Positions 1 to 6,590 of a DNA stretch of 8,893 bases are shown here, in pieces (the stretch's first letter is position 1; each line of letters starts with the position of its first letter). Below the pieces are notes generated by a model that saw nothing but the letters and a program-made list of their open reading frames with translations, was not told the origin of the DNA and did no database searches. A program made the position numbers and the translations under genes. The DNA is from Desulfocapsa sp. (GTDB lineage: Bacteria; Desulfobacterota; Desulfobulbia; Desulfobulbales; Desulfocapsaceae): contig JAOZLM010000084.1 of NCBI GenBank assembly GCA_029934815.1, positions 1-8,893 of the forward strand, read 5' to 3'.

Positions 1-7
1 AAGAGTA

Positions 8-220
8 GTGGCAGTATTTTTTTAATCATCGGGATTCTCCTAAGATATTTTTTTAGCTGATTACCACTATCTCGTCATTCCGGACTTGATCCGGAATCTC
101 TCCCAAAACAGCATGTTACGTTGAGATTCCGGATCAAGTCCGGAATGACTAAAGCCGTACCTGAGCTTTAATAGTAATCATTTTTTTTAAGAAATGACGG
201 ACTCTAAAAAATACTACCAC
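8..220. repeat. Outer inverted repeat enclosing copy 1
   Basis: GTGGCAGTATTTTTT at 8-22 is matched in inverse orientation by 206-220, which reads GTGGTAGTATTTTTT on the other strand, 14 of 15 positions. The pair encloses the 58-180 repeat almost symmetrically. No equivalent is seen around the second copy at 8752-8873, so it is not clearly part of the dispersed unit. It may be an older element into which the repeat inserted, or chance pairing of T-rich DNA. On the minus strand the T-run at 211-206 follows a weak CACA/TGTG stem just after rnhA and might contribute to termination there. Confidence 0.35.
58..180 (-). repeat. Palindromic dispersed repeat, copy 1 (MITE/REP-like)
   Basis: The core is a perfect 27-bp inverted repeat with arms at 74-100 and 123-149, separated by a 22-nt loop. 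Each arm is itself nearly palindromic (ATTCCGGA, 5-nt spacer, TCCGGAAT). The homology continues beyond the arms: the outer ends TGATTACCACTA (58-69) and, on the other strand, TGATTACTATTA (180-169) match at 10 of 12 positions. Reverse-complemented, the whole unit aligns with the copy at 8752-8873, including the asymmetric flank (26 of 31 positions) and a GCTGTTTT block in the loop. It is non-coding and too short to encode a transposase. It lies downstream of rnhA and, when transcribed, would fold into a very stable hairpin that could protect or end that message. That function is inferred. Minus is used here to mean the orientation opposite to copy 2. Confidence 0.85.
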
Positions 221-242
221 ATCGTGTGCATCTTTAAAAGTA

Positions 243-938
243 TCATCTGTCGTATCCTTTATCTTCTATTAAGTTATCTCCTCTGGCACTACGCACCGCA
301 AGCTCATCACAGCGTTCATTTAAGGGATGTCCGGCATGGCCCTTGACCCAGTGAAAATTGATTTTCAACGCACTTGTCAGGTCAAGAAGTTGTTTCCACA
401 AATCAGGGTTGATAGCAGGGTTACCGTCCGATTTTTTCCAGCCACGTTTACGCCAGCCCTTCGCCCAGCCCTTGCTGATTCCATTTACCACATAGCTGGA
501 GTCTGAAAACAAAGCAACGGGTCTGTCAGTTTGTGGAAGAGCTGCAATTCCTTTAATACAGGCCATAAGTTCCATGCGGTTATTGGTGGTGTGGATATAA
601 CCGCCATGCAGTTCTTCCTTTTCCCCATCTTTTACGATTACCGCACCGTAACCGCCGGGACCGGGATTTCCGATTGCCCCGCCATCGGTGTAGATCTCGA
701 TACAATCGTCGCTGAGCTTTGGTTTTTTATATTCTTTAGGGCTGCTTTTTTTGGAAGGTTTGCCTCTTTTTGCAGGTGTACCGGGATCTTTGATCCAGGC
801 CTCTGCCTCGGCACGACTGGGAAAACCTTTAAATCTTGCCCCGCCAAAACCTTTTACCTGGGCCTCTGCTGTCGGCCAGTCGGTGTATATTCCCGGTTTT
901 TTGCCTTTCGCTATTGCATAGAATTTCTTTTTCGCCAT
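243..938 (-). CDS. rnhA: Ribonuclease HI with N-terminal hybrid-binding domain
   Basis: RNase HI cleaves the RNA strand of RNA-DNA hybrids in the cytoplasm, removing R-loops and primers. Residues 4-49 form the RNase H1 N-terminal hybrid-binding (viroplasmin-type) domain, with the typical FYAIAKGKKPGIYTDWP opening and GFPSRAEAEAW ending. A lysine/proline-rich linker (about 52-75) leads to the catalytic domain (about 78-220). Visible catalytic residues are D85 (IYTDGGAIGNPGPGG), E123 (NRMELMA), D146 (FSDSSYV) and D211 (NERCDELA), with the catalytic histidine H201 in the VKGHAGHP loop, so the enzyme should be active. At 231 residues it has the length expected for the two-domain form, longer than E. 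coli RnhA. The start is supported by AGGGA (952-948), 9 nt upstream. It lies 20 bp past a strong terminator, which leaves its own promoter unclear. Annotation is secure. Confidence 0.96.
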   Translation of the reverse strand: MAKKKFYAIAKGKKPGIYTDWPTAEAQVKGFGGARFKGFPSRAEAEAWIKDPGTPAKRGKPSKKSSPKEYKKPKLSDDCIEIYTDGGAIGNPGPGGYGAVIVKDGEKEELHGGYIHTTNNRMELMACIKGIAALPQTDRPVALFSDSSYVVNGISKGWAKGWRKRGWKKSDGNPAINPDLWKQLLDLTSALKINFHWVKGHAGHPLNERCDELAVRSARGDNLIEDKGYDR

Positions 939-958
939 TATTTTGTATCCCTAAACAC

Positions 959-994
959 AAAAAACCGTCTAAAGCATTTGCTTCGACGGTTTTT
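959..994 (-). terminator. Intrinsic terminator upstream of rnhA
   Basis: The arms AAAAACCGTC (960-969) and GACGGTTTTT (985-994) enclose an inner stem, AAGC (972-975) with GCTT (980-983), around an ATTT loop. Read on the minus strand the hairpin gains a G-U pair in the inner stem, keeps a single bulged A, and ends in six T residues followed by GTG. That is a textbook intrinsic terminator for transcription arriving from the 37-residue gene. The plus-strand reading also has five T residues, but no plus-strand gene lies upstream. Its end is only about 20 nt before the rnhA start codon. Confidence 0.85.
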
Positions 995-1017
995 GAAAAG
1001 TACTCTAATTTGAAGTG

Positions 1018-1131
1018 CTAGTTGATCATGGCAATAACAAAAAGACCAACAATAACAACAGCAAAAAAGATTCCAACTTTAATATAGATCGTGTGATCTT
1101 CTTCGGGTGGTTTGTGTGCGTGTCCACTCAT
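1018..1131 (-). CDS. 37-residue single-span membrane peptide, function unknown
   Basis: The open frame starts MSGHAHKPPEEDH and ends MIN, followed by TAG. Residues 1-16 are polar, with three histidines (4, 6 and 13) and an acidic patch. Residues 17-36 form one strongly hydrophobic segment, so an N-out or N-in bitopic membrane peptide is expected. The ribosome binding site is excellent (AGGAGGAG, 1145-1138, six bases before ATG), which argues strongly that this very short frame is translated. The gene is followed at once by a strong terminator. I do not recognise the family. Small accessory subunits of respiratory oxidases have this build, but no oxidase gene is in the window, so this is only a comparison. 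It may be the last gene of the radA operon, or be read from a weak promoter in the 90-bp gap upstream (AGTATA at 1171-1176 would be TATACT on the minus strand, with no good -35). Confidence 0.8.
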   Translation of the reverse strand: MSGHAHKPPEEDHTIYIKVGIFFAVVIVGLFVIAMIN

Positions 1132-1137
1132 GATATT

Positions 1138-1145
1138 CTCCTCCT
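1138..1145 (-). promoter_or_regulatory. Strong ribosome binding site of the 37-residue gene
   Basis: AGGAGGAG on the minus strand, six bases before the ATG at 1131-1129. It is the best Shine-Dalgarno match among the genes here and the main reason for accepting so short a reading frame. Confidence 0.85.
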
Positions 1146-1221
1146 GAAAGAATTCGTACAAATCGATGTGAGTATATGAACAATTTTGTAGCAGTTTGTC
1201 GATCTCTTTTTTATTTTTGCT

Positions 1222-4200
1222 TCAATTAATTGTGGGCAGGAATTGTATTTCTTCCTGAATATTTTTATCTCTACTCTCCCACAGAGGACATGCTTTACGA
1301 ATGCATTCTTTGTTTTTCAGGTATTGATCACATTCAAGCGAATCATTTGCCGTGAGTGAAATGTCCAGCATTTCTTCCGAAAGTTTTGCTGTTTCAGTGA
1401 GTGCCAGCCAGGTTTCACGCTGGCAACAACGGCCGCCTTTATATTTTGCAATTTGGGAAAGTATTTTTGCACTAAAGGATTGTGCAGTTTGCCTGGGCGA
1501 TGGTGTTAAAGGTGTTGCGGCAAGGATGCTGGAAACAGCAATTCCTGCGCCAATTGCAGCACCACATGCACCCCAGAACCCGCATGCACCGCCCGGGATT
1601 TGAGCACCCCGGTCTATGCCGGTGTTGATGGTTTCTTCTGTCAGTTCACCACCGCAGTTACGAAAAGCCGCCAGTATTATACCGGGTATCATGGCGTGGT
1701 GTTCAGGGCCATGCATGGGAATAGCCGGATGGCTGCGGATAAGTTTCAAAAGAGCAATAAGATCTGTTTCACGGGTTTTGTGGCAGATGCTTTTGGTCAC
1801 CTCCAGTCCGCTTTCCCGGTGGCAATTGTCACAGACAAAATGATCTGCTTCGCAACAGGCATTGGCTGGAAATGTATGCCCGCAAAAGCTACAGGAGAGC
1901 TCCCGGATATCTGTGAAATAATGCAGTTCTGCTCCGCACACCATGCAGCCTTCTGTTTTCTTTTCCGGCGTGTCGCAACAACTGCTTTCAGGTTCGCAGC
2001 AGCCTGATTCCATGACGCTGATATCTGTCTGGGGCGCACAGCAGGAGTTCTCCATCTGAATATTGGTCACTGCTCCTTTGTTATCCAGCAGAAAAACCGA
2101 ATCCCCAAGAAGGGATGCTTCCTGCGACGAGATTGTGGTTACTCTGCCTTTTGTCAGTAGTGTGCCGGATTCTGTGTAGATCGCACCATGGGGGCCTCTG
2201 TACACAACCTGCACTGGCTCACTTTGAATAGTTTCAGCTTTAATTGCCTCATAGGTGAGGGAAAAGAAATCCATCCCTTCCACCTGACGGTAGGGAAAAC
2301 GTTTGATAAAACGGATGGAAACAAATCCTGCTGCTTCCATCATTGCCACCAGCTCTTCCTGCTGCATGGCACCACCAAGACATTCGCCCCGGTAGCGGAC
2401 GTTATTTCTTATTTTGGCAGGGATCGCACCGTCGGTAACAATATCAGAAACGACAAGCCTGCCACCCGGTTTCAGGATGCGGTAAATCTCCTGATAGGTC
2501 ATGCGTTTATCCGGGCTGAGATTTATCACACAGTTGGAGATAACCACATTGGCAAGATTCTCTGCCAGCGGGATCTGCTCCAGAAAGCCCTTTTTAAATG
2601 CTACATTTTGATAGCCAAGCCGTCCGGCAACTTCTGCTTTTGCACTATTTGCCAGTTGCAGCATTTCATCGGTCATATCGATACCGAAAACCTTACCATC
2701 CTTCCCCACAGCTTCCGAGGCCATAAAACATTCAATTCCACCGCCTGATCCGAGATCAACAAGGACTTCACCTTCTTGAGGTGCTCCGTCTGTTACGGGA
2801 CTACCGCAGCCATAGGAGTGTTTCTTTGCAGAATCAGGTACAAAATCAGCTTCCTGCTGGGCGGGAGCCAGAGGATTTATAATATCTTCATTGGCAGTAA
2901 GTGCCGCCTCTCCGTAAAATTCACGAACGGAGCTATGGCCACCGCTATCAGAGGCCAAAGAAATAAGACAGTTGCAGTGCGTAAGTGATACTTCTGTTCC
3001 CTCTTCATCTTCTTCAGGGCAATCGTGTCGTACATCTCCCATACGTAAAAGAATGGGTTGCCCTTTGCTTGAGTAGATTGCGGCTTGATCTGCAATTAGC
3101 TGGATCGCTATTTTGTTATACAGCTCAACATAAGGGTCGTGCCCTATCCATTTGCCGCCACTCATCAGGCTGTGGTCAATATCGCCGCCACCCACCAGAA
3201 ATTTTAGAGGATTAGCCATATATTCTGGCGATTCTACGAGGCTGCTGTTACGAATATCCTGTAAAATTTTGCTGTTGTTCCATACCTCGGCAAGACCTGA
3301 ATCGAGGTTGCCGCAATTACACTGCTCCAGGCCGACCAGAGCCGGAGAGGGATAGACAATTCCATCGGGGCCAATGGCTAAGGATTCCCAGCCGGTATTG
3401 GACAGATCGTAACGACTACCTGGAGTCGAGAAAACCTGACTGCGTAAGGTCTCGATATTATCTATTTGCAAGTGTAAACTATCTGCCAGCAACCATGCTT
3501 CTCGTAATTTCGGATAGATGGCCTCGGGCGTTAAAAACTGTTCTTTACTACCTTTCCCACGGATAAAGTGATAGAGCAGATGAATACTTGCGGCTCCCAG
3601 GCTTGATGCAAGTTGTACAAGCTCAGGAAGATCATTGATATTTTCTGAACTGATTGCAACGGAAAGGGTGAATGGAATATCCGCTTTTTGCAGGGCATTC
3701 AGATTTGTGATCAGTTTTGTGTAGCTACCAGTGCCTCGTAAACGATCATGGCTTTTTTCAAGACCATCAAGACTCACCTGCAAGTGGAGCCTGTCCATGG
3801 ATTGTAAAATCTCAAGAGATTGCTCAAGAAGCATGCCGTTGGTAAGAACAGCAGCATGGCAGTCCGGGTTGTCCTGAAGAAGATTTTGTAAAAATGGAAG
3901 AAAATCCGGATAAATAAACGGTTCGCCACCGGTAAAAGAGAAAAGTTGGCAGCCAAGTGTTAACGCTTCATCAACTGTTTTTTGCAACAGTTGCGGGTCG
4001 ATGCTGCGGCTTTTTGCAGGAGATGCAGAAAACAGACAGTGGCGGCAGCTGAGATTGCAACTGTCTGTCAGATGAAACCAGCACTCTTTTAATGCTCCCA
4101 GTTTCAGTACAAATTGTCTTCCGTGGTAGTTTGCAGGAGATTCTATCGCTAAAGCGTTTTCAAGGAGTTTGCGACTATACCAGTCCTTATCACTGCACTT

Positions 4201-4335
4201 TTCTGTCTCGAGAATGGCAGCTGCTTCTTTGGAAACAACAATCCAGTCAGGAATTTCTGCCTGAATTAACAGTACCGAATCGTGTAATGCTATCTGTTGC
4301 CAGCCCTTCGGTACTGCAAAACGCTTTTCTTTCAT
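1222..4335 (-). CDS. Radical SAM / ArsM-type methyltransferase / DUF5714-like fusion enzyme
   Basis: A 1037-residue cytoplasmic protein of at least three domains. Residues 1-75 are a short N-terminal module of unclear identity. Residues 80-300 are a radical SAM domain: C93, C97 and C100 (CNLSCRHC) would bind the 4Fe-4S cluster, and FTGGEPF (134-140) is the SAM-contact motif. Residues 315-365 resemble a SPASM-type tail (IGPDGIVYPS, then C339 and C341), with the usual post-YP cysteine replaced by serine. Residues 470-700 form an arsenite methyltransferase-like domain: SAM motif VDLGSGGG (526-533), IDMTDEML, and the three ArsM arsenic-ligand cysteines C510 (YGCGSP), C602 (SNCVINL) and C652 (GECLGGA). 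Residues 765-840 hold 14 cysteines, many paired. Residues 797-1016 resemble DUF5714 (MHGPEHHAMIPG, PGGACGFWGACGAA). Known ArsM enzymes methylate arsenite using SAM. Radical SAM partners in arsenosugar and arsinothricin pathways add carbon groups. A comparable two-step reaction here is inference. The start shares one base with the preceding stop (TGATG), so translation is probably coupled. No arsenic resistance gene is adjacent. Confidence 0.88.
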   Translation of the reverse strand: MKEKRFAVPKGWQQIALHDSVLLIQAEIPDWIVVSKEAAAILETEKCSDKDWYSRKLLENALAIESPANYHGRQFVLKLGALKECWFHLTDSCNLSCRHCLFSASPAKSRSIDPQLLQKTVDEALTLGCQLFSFTGGEPFIYPDFLPFLQNLLQDNPDCHAAVLTNGMLLEQSLEILQSMDRLHLQVSLDGLEKSHDRLRGTGSYTKLITNLNALQKADIPFTLSVAISSENINDLPELVQLASSLGAASIHLLYHFIRGKGSKEQFLTPEAIYPKLREAWLLADSLHLQIDNIETLRSQVFSTPGSRYDLSNTGWESLAIGPDGIVYPSPALVGLEQCNCGNLDSGLAEVWNNSKILQDIRNSSLVESPEYMANPLKFLVGGGDIDHSLMSGGKWIGHDPYVELYNKIAIQLIADQAAIYSSKGQPILLRMGDVRHDCPEEDEEGTEVSLTHCNCLISLASDSGGHSSVREFYGEAALTANEDIINPLAPAQQEADFVPDSAKKHSYGCGSPVTDGAPQEGEVLVDLGSGGGIECFMASEAVGKDGKVFGIDMTDEMLQLANSAKAEVAGRLGYQNVAFKKGFLEQIPLAENLANVVISNCVINLSPDKRMTYQEIYRILKPGGRLVVSDIVTDGAIPAKIRNNVRYRGECLGGAMQQEELVAMMEAAGFVSIRFIKRFPYRQVEGMDFFSLTYEAIKAETIQSEPVQVVYRGPHGAIYTESGTLLTKGRVTTISSQEASLLGDSVFLLDNKGAVTNIQMENSCCAPQTDISVMESGCCEPESSCCDTPEKKTEGCMVCGAELHYFTDIRELSCSFCGHTFPANACCEADHFVCDNCHRESGLEVTKSICHKTRETDLIALLKLIRSHPAIPMHGPEHHAMIPGIILAAFRNCGGELTEETINTGIDRGAQIPGGACGFWGACGAAIGAGIAVSSILAATPLTPSPRQTAQSFSAKILSQIAKYKGGRCCQRETWLALTETAKLSEEMLDISLTANDSLECDQYLKNKECIRKACPLWESRDKNIQEEIQFLPTIN

Positions 4336-4949
4336 CAGGCGTCTCGTTCTTCCTGCTCAATTTTCGGTGGAGTTGGAGGAGGCGTTGCACTCTGTTCGCC
4401 ATTCAGGCGTTCTTCATAAACAGATAAGATAAAAAAGGTGGCAAGAGGCTGAGTAACAAGTACCGCCACAGCGATGGAGCCGCCCAGTGCAACAATCACC
4501 ATATAGAGAATCATTACAATAAGCTGATTACTGACGGGAGATTTGGTGGCCATACTCCAGGACTCTTTGAGGGCATCTATAAGCCCCATCTTTTTATCCG
4601 ACATAAGGGGCATCATATAGATTGTGGCAAAAACAAGAAATCCGGCAATGGCAATACCGGGAAGAATCAGCATTGCAAAACCGAGTATGGTTATCAAGAA
4701 AGCAAGGAAACCAAAAATAAAGAGTGGCAGGAAGAGCCGCATTTCCGAGAAAAGATCACCTATTTGGGGAGCCCGTCCTTCCCGTATTGCCAGTAGTAAA
4801 GACTGCATATAACCGGCGGTGGTGACAGGTGCCAGGATTCCGAGACTGAATGTGATGACGACTAGTTGTACCAGGGTGAGAAGAATTACGGGTACAATAA
4901 ATTGCAGGGTATTATTCCATGCATTTTCGAGATGTTTTTTAAAATCCAT
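4335..4949 (-). CDS. Polytopic inner-membrane protein, function unknown
   Basis: This 204-residue protein has about four to five hydrophobic segments (roughly 14-40, 72-92, 94-115, 142-165 and possibly 166-178), with a short amphipathic start (DFKKHLENAWNNT). After about residue 182 it ends in a soluble tail rich in proline and glutamate (TPPPTPPKIEQEERDA). The build, including a YMMPLMSDKKMGLIDALKESW loop between membrane segments, resembles small families such as DUF4013 or YciC-like proteins. That assignment is by general resemblance only. The start is supported by AAGGA about ten bases upstream. Its stop codon overlaps the next start by one base, so it is translated together with the radical SAM/methyltransferase enzyme. 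A membrane partner or exporter for that enzyme's product is a reasonable guess, not shown by any motif. Confidence 0.85.
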   Translation of the reverse strand: MDFKKHLENAWNNTLQFIVPVILLTLVQLVVITFSLGILAPVTTAGYMQSLLLAIREGRAPQIGDLFSEMRLFLPLFIFGFLAFLITILGFAMLILPGIAIAGFLVFATIYMMPLMSDKKMGLIDALKESWSMATKSPVSNQLIVMILYMVIVALGGSIAVAVLVTQPLATFFILSVYEERLNGEQSATPPPTPPKIEQEERDA

Positions 4950-4981
4950 GAGTTGAGAATCCTTTTTTAATTGAAGTGAAA

Positions 4982-5143
4982 TTAGCCCAGATAACGCTGA
5001 TTAAAGCGAACTCCGACGTAAACACCGATAAGGCTACCTACGAAACTACTAATGTAGGCAGTCATCAGTCCGACATGTGCTCCAAGCCACCAGCCAATCC
5101 AGCTGAAACAGGTTATACTTATCAGCAAACATATTGTTTTCAT
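4982..5143 (-). CDS. 53-residue two-span membrane protein, function unknown
   Basis: The frame starts MKTICLLISITCFSWIGWWL and ends FNQRYLG, followed by TAA. Two hydrophobic segments (about 4-22 and 25-46) are joined by a very short turn. The second carries small-residue packing motifs (GSLIGVYVG), and the C-terminus is basic (RFNQRYL), so it should stay in the cytoplasm. Small proteins of this GWWLGA...GxxxG type are familiar as uncharacterised genes in related bacteria, from memory rather than a search. It lies 20 bp after radA and 32 bp before the 204-residue gene, so it is an operon member. No clear Shine-Dalgarno is seen before the ATG, which may mean coupling to radA termination. The coherent membrane topology and tight packing argue that it is real. 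Confidence 0.72.
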   Translation of the reverse strand: MKTICLLISITCFSWIGWWLGAHVGLMTAYISSFVGSLIGVYVGVRFNQRYLG

Positions 5144-5163
5144 ACAGTAGTTATTATTTTATT

Positions 5164-6525
5164 TTAGTAAAGGACTTCCAGTGCTTGCACAAGACTTTCA
5201 ACAGCTTCAATTTTAAGGCCTTCAATGGGTTGCTGTGGGGCATTGGCTTTGGGGATTACGGCTCGTTTAAAGCCATGTTTTGCAGCTTCCTTTAATCTTG
5301 CCTCTCCGTTGGCCACCGGTCTTATTTCACCGTTCAGTCCTATTTCGCCAAAAAACAGAGAATCCTGTGGGATAACTCTGTTTTGCAAAGAAGAAACAAT
5401 GCCCACCATGGCAGCAAGATCGGAACTGGTTTCATCCACCCTGATTCCACCCACCACATTGACATAGACTTCATCACTGGCAGTGGCAAGCCCTCCATGT
5501 TTGGCAAGAACTGCCAGCAGCATGGCAATTCGGTTTTGGTCGATACCAACAGCTAAACGCCGAGGGTTACCAGACTGGCTTTCTGTTACTAACGCCTGGA
5601 TTTCGACGAGCAAGGGTCTGGTCCCCTCCCAGATGACCGTTACGGCACTTCCTGATGCTGGGGCGCCTGAACGGGAAAGAAACATGGCTGAGGGGTTTTT
5701 AACCTCTTTTAGGCCTCGGTCTGTCATGGCAAAAAATCCGAGTTCACCCACACTGCCAAAACGGTTTTTATCTGCTCTTAAGATTCGATACCTGGCATCG
5801 TCGGTGGAAGACAGTACCACCTGGGCATCCACAATATGGCTTAGCGTCATGGGGCCTGCAAGGGTTTGATCTTTGGTAACATGCCCAACCATAAAGATTG
5901 ACGTGCCCGTTGCTTTTGCGTAATGAGTTAGAGTGGCGGCCGATTCACGCACCTGTGAAATTGAACCGGGAGCAGATTCGGATGCTTTTGTGTGCACCAC
6001 CTGAATGGAATCAATCACCACAATTTGCGGTTTTTCCTGATCCATTATTGTACAGATTGTTTCAACAGAGGTTTCGGCAAGCATCTTGATATTTGCACCG
6101 GGAAGCCCAAGTCGGTCAGCCCGTTCCGCTATCTGCTGCGGAGATTCTTCTCCGGAAACATATAAAACAGGAACGCCATTTGCCGCACTGTTGGCAAGGG
6201 CCTGAAGCAATAGTGTAGATTTACCTGCACCCGGTGCACCACCAATAAGCACAACAGAACCGCAAACTATCCCCTGCCCCAATACCCGGTTAAATTCCAC
6301 AATACCGGTGGATAATCGTTCAGCTCTGCTGCGATCAACTTCCGAGAGCAGTTGGACACTGCTCTGTTTTCCGGAATATCCTCCGGCTTGTCTTGGCGAA
6401 CTTCTGCCCAGTCGTACCTCTTTGACAGTATTCCATTCCTTGCAAGCGCTGCACTGCCCAAGCCATTTTGTGAAATCCGCTCCGCAATCGGTGCAGACAA
6501 AAGCCGTTTCCTGTTTTTTTGCCAT
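5164..6525 (-). CDS. radA: DNA repair protein RadA (Sms)
   Basis: RadA is a RecA-related hexameric ATPase that promotes branch migration and processing of recombination intermediates. All family landmarks are present. The N-terminal C4 zinc finger uses C11, C14, C25 and C28 (CTDCGADF, CSACKEW). Walker A is GAPGAGKS (96-103), and the Walker B strand is IVVIDSIQ (168-175). The RadA signature KNRFG is at 253-257. The C-terminal Lon-protease-like domain (about 300-453) shows VNVVGGIRVDE and GEIGLNGEIRPVA. The length of 453 residues is normal. The start gives the expected MAKK...F.C.DCG opening, although no Shine-Dalgarno precedes it. A candidate promoter at 6614-6586 would give a leader of about 50 nt. 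It heads a tightly spaced set with two membrane proteins and the radical SAM/methyltransferase enzyme, an unusual association for a repair gene. Confidence 0.98.
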   Translation of the reverse strand: MAKKQETAFVCTDCGADFTKWLGQCSACKEWNTVKEVRLGRSSPRQAGGYSGKQSSVQLLSEVDRSRAERLSTGIVEFNRVLGQGIVCGSVVLIGGAPGAGKSTLLLQALANSAANGVPVLYVSGEESPQQIAERADRLGLPGANIKMLAETSVETICTIMDQEKPQIVVIDSIQVVHTKASESAPGSISQVRESAATLTHYAKATGTSIFMVGHVTKDQTLAGPMTLSHIVDAQVVLSSTDDARYRILRADKNRFGSVGELGFFAMTDRGLKEVKNPSAMFLSRSGAPASGSAVTVIWEGTRPLLVEIQALVTESQSGNPRRLAVGIDQNRIAMLLAVLAKHGGLATASDEVYVNVVGGIRVDETSSDLAAMVGIVSSLQNRVIPQDSLFFGEIGLNGEIRPVANGEARLKEAAKHGFKRAVIPKANAPQQPIEGLKIEAVESLVQALEVLY

Positions 6526-6561
6526 GATGAAAATATATAGTAATTATTTAGGGGTGAAACC

Positions 6562-6590
6562 TTTACTCAGGCTCGAATTGATCCTATTAT
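6562..6590 (+). promoter_or_regulatory. Candidate promoter of the EI24 gene, possibly leaderless
   Basis: TTTACT (6562-6567) and TATTAT (6585-6590) are separated by exactly 17 bases. The ATG at 6598 lies eight bases past the -10, where transcription would normally begin, and no Shine-Dalgarno precedes it, so the message may be leaderless. The -10 overlaps the opposite-strand TATAAT of radA by five bases. Confidence 0.5.

Noticed and set aside
74..149. A CRISPR repeat or tRNA
   Set aside because: There is one inverted pair rather than regularly spaced direct repeats, with no cas gene, and no cloverleaf or CCA-type tRNA features.
531..1013. 160-codon plus-strand frame opposite rnhA
   Set aside because: It is antisense to the catalytic domain of RNase HI and runs through the terminator. 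Its composition (phenylalanine- and cysteine-rich) is typical of a shadow frame.
1132..1221. A regulatory RNA or firm promoter in the gap before the 37-residue gene
   Set aside because: Only an isolated TATACT (1176-1171, minus strand) without a suitable -35 is seen, and no convincing hairpin or riboswitch-like fold.
1600..2748. Open plus-strand frames of 135 and 186 codons inside the large enzyme gene
   Set aside because: They lie antisense to conserved, motif-bearing parts of the methyltransferase and cysteine-rich regions, have no recognisable domain or ribosome binding site, and are explained by the codon pattern of the minus-strand gene.
1222..4335. A conventional arsenic resistance operon
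   Set aside because: There is no arsR, arsenite efflux pump, arsenate reductase or ArsI/ArsP gene in the window. Only the methyltransferase domain points to arsenic.
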